Assembly (NCBI RefSeq): GCF_027947595.1
Contig: NZ_CP116257.1
Coordinates: forward strand, 7,799,970 to 7,863,969
Source of the DNA: Streptomyces lienomycini
GTDB lineage: Bacteria; Actinomycetota; Actinomycetes; Streptomycetales; Streptomycetaceae
Length of the DNA: 64,000 nt
Reading direction: 5' to 3'
Shown here piece by piece: positions 64,000 through 64,000 of this stretch (position 1 is the first letter of the stretch; every line of letters begins with the position of its first letter). Made by a program: the position numbers and the translations under genes. The notes beneath the pieces were generated by a model. The model worked only from the letters and a program-made list of their open reading frames with translations. It was not told where the DNA came from and searched no databases.

Positions 64000-64000
64000 G

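Noticed and set aside
63998..64000. The terminal GTG as the dnaA start codon
   Set aside because: It overlaps the -10 hexamer of the dnaA promoter, so the coding start must lie beyond the window.

Overview
The window is chromosomal DNA from a Streptomyces. The evidence is the very high G+C content, GTG starts, SsgA/SsgR, SigM and its anti-sigma factor, FemX, Rex and SigR control sites, and many copies of the Streptomyces centromere site parS. It is the flank of the replication origin. The last genes (parB, parA, rsmG, jag, yidC, yidD, rnpA, rpmH) are all on the minus strand, and the window stops on what looks like the divergent dnaA promoter with its paired DnaA boxes. From memory, the gene order follows the S. 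coelicolor region SCO3947 down to SCO3880. I see no phage, insertion sequence, CRISPR array, rRNA or tRNA.

Layout. 0-5.5 kb: cytochrome bd operon cydA-cydB-cydCD (cydCD runs off the edge) behind a perfect Rex operator. 5.6-13.2 kb: an aminotransferase, a LacI-type regulator, a PPP-like phosphatase, a membrane protein, and a coupled HxlR regulator / TerD-vWA protein next to a SnoaL-like protein. 13.2-16.9 kb: thiC under a TPP riboswitch, divergent from a His-rich YibE/F membrane protein. 16.9-28.3 kb: ssgA-ssgR, small membrane and cupin proteins, a tyrosine phosphatase coupled to a Cys/Met-metabolism lyase, LysR, Nudix, acetyltransferases, a MarR/MFS/HbpS-like set and a serine hydrolase. 28.3-33.5 kb: dnaB, a MATE exporter and the rpsF-ssb-rpsR-rplI operon. 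33.7-41 kb: envelope genes (FemX, an alanine-racemase-like protein, a GT87-type transferase, a class A PBP). 41-46.5 kb: PadR-ino1, an MFS protein, an LppU-like protein and the CCA-adding enzyme. 46.7-56.7 kb: a large secreted protein, MurJ, a pseudokinase, sigM, its anti-sigma factor, and trxB-trxA behind a SigR promoter. 56.7-64 kb: the partition and origin genes.

The thread through the window is chromosome segregation. I count 12 perfect copies of the 14-bp parS palindrome GTTTCACGTGAAAC and three one-mismatch copies. Several sit at the centre of longer perfect palindromes or beside terminators. One covers the cydCD start codon, one degenerate copy lies in the TPP riboswitch arm, and up to three are read in frame as VSRET inside rsmA, parB and parA. 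DnaA-box groups also lie upstream of dnaB and upstream of parA. A second thread is the envelope: MurJ, pseudokinase, FemX, PBP, GT87 and YidC.

Limits: starts were chosen by ribosome-binding site, conservation and codon pattern. Several are uncertain (parA most of all) and are marked. Family names come from recognition of the sequence, not from a search.
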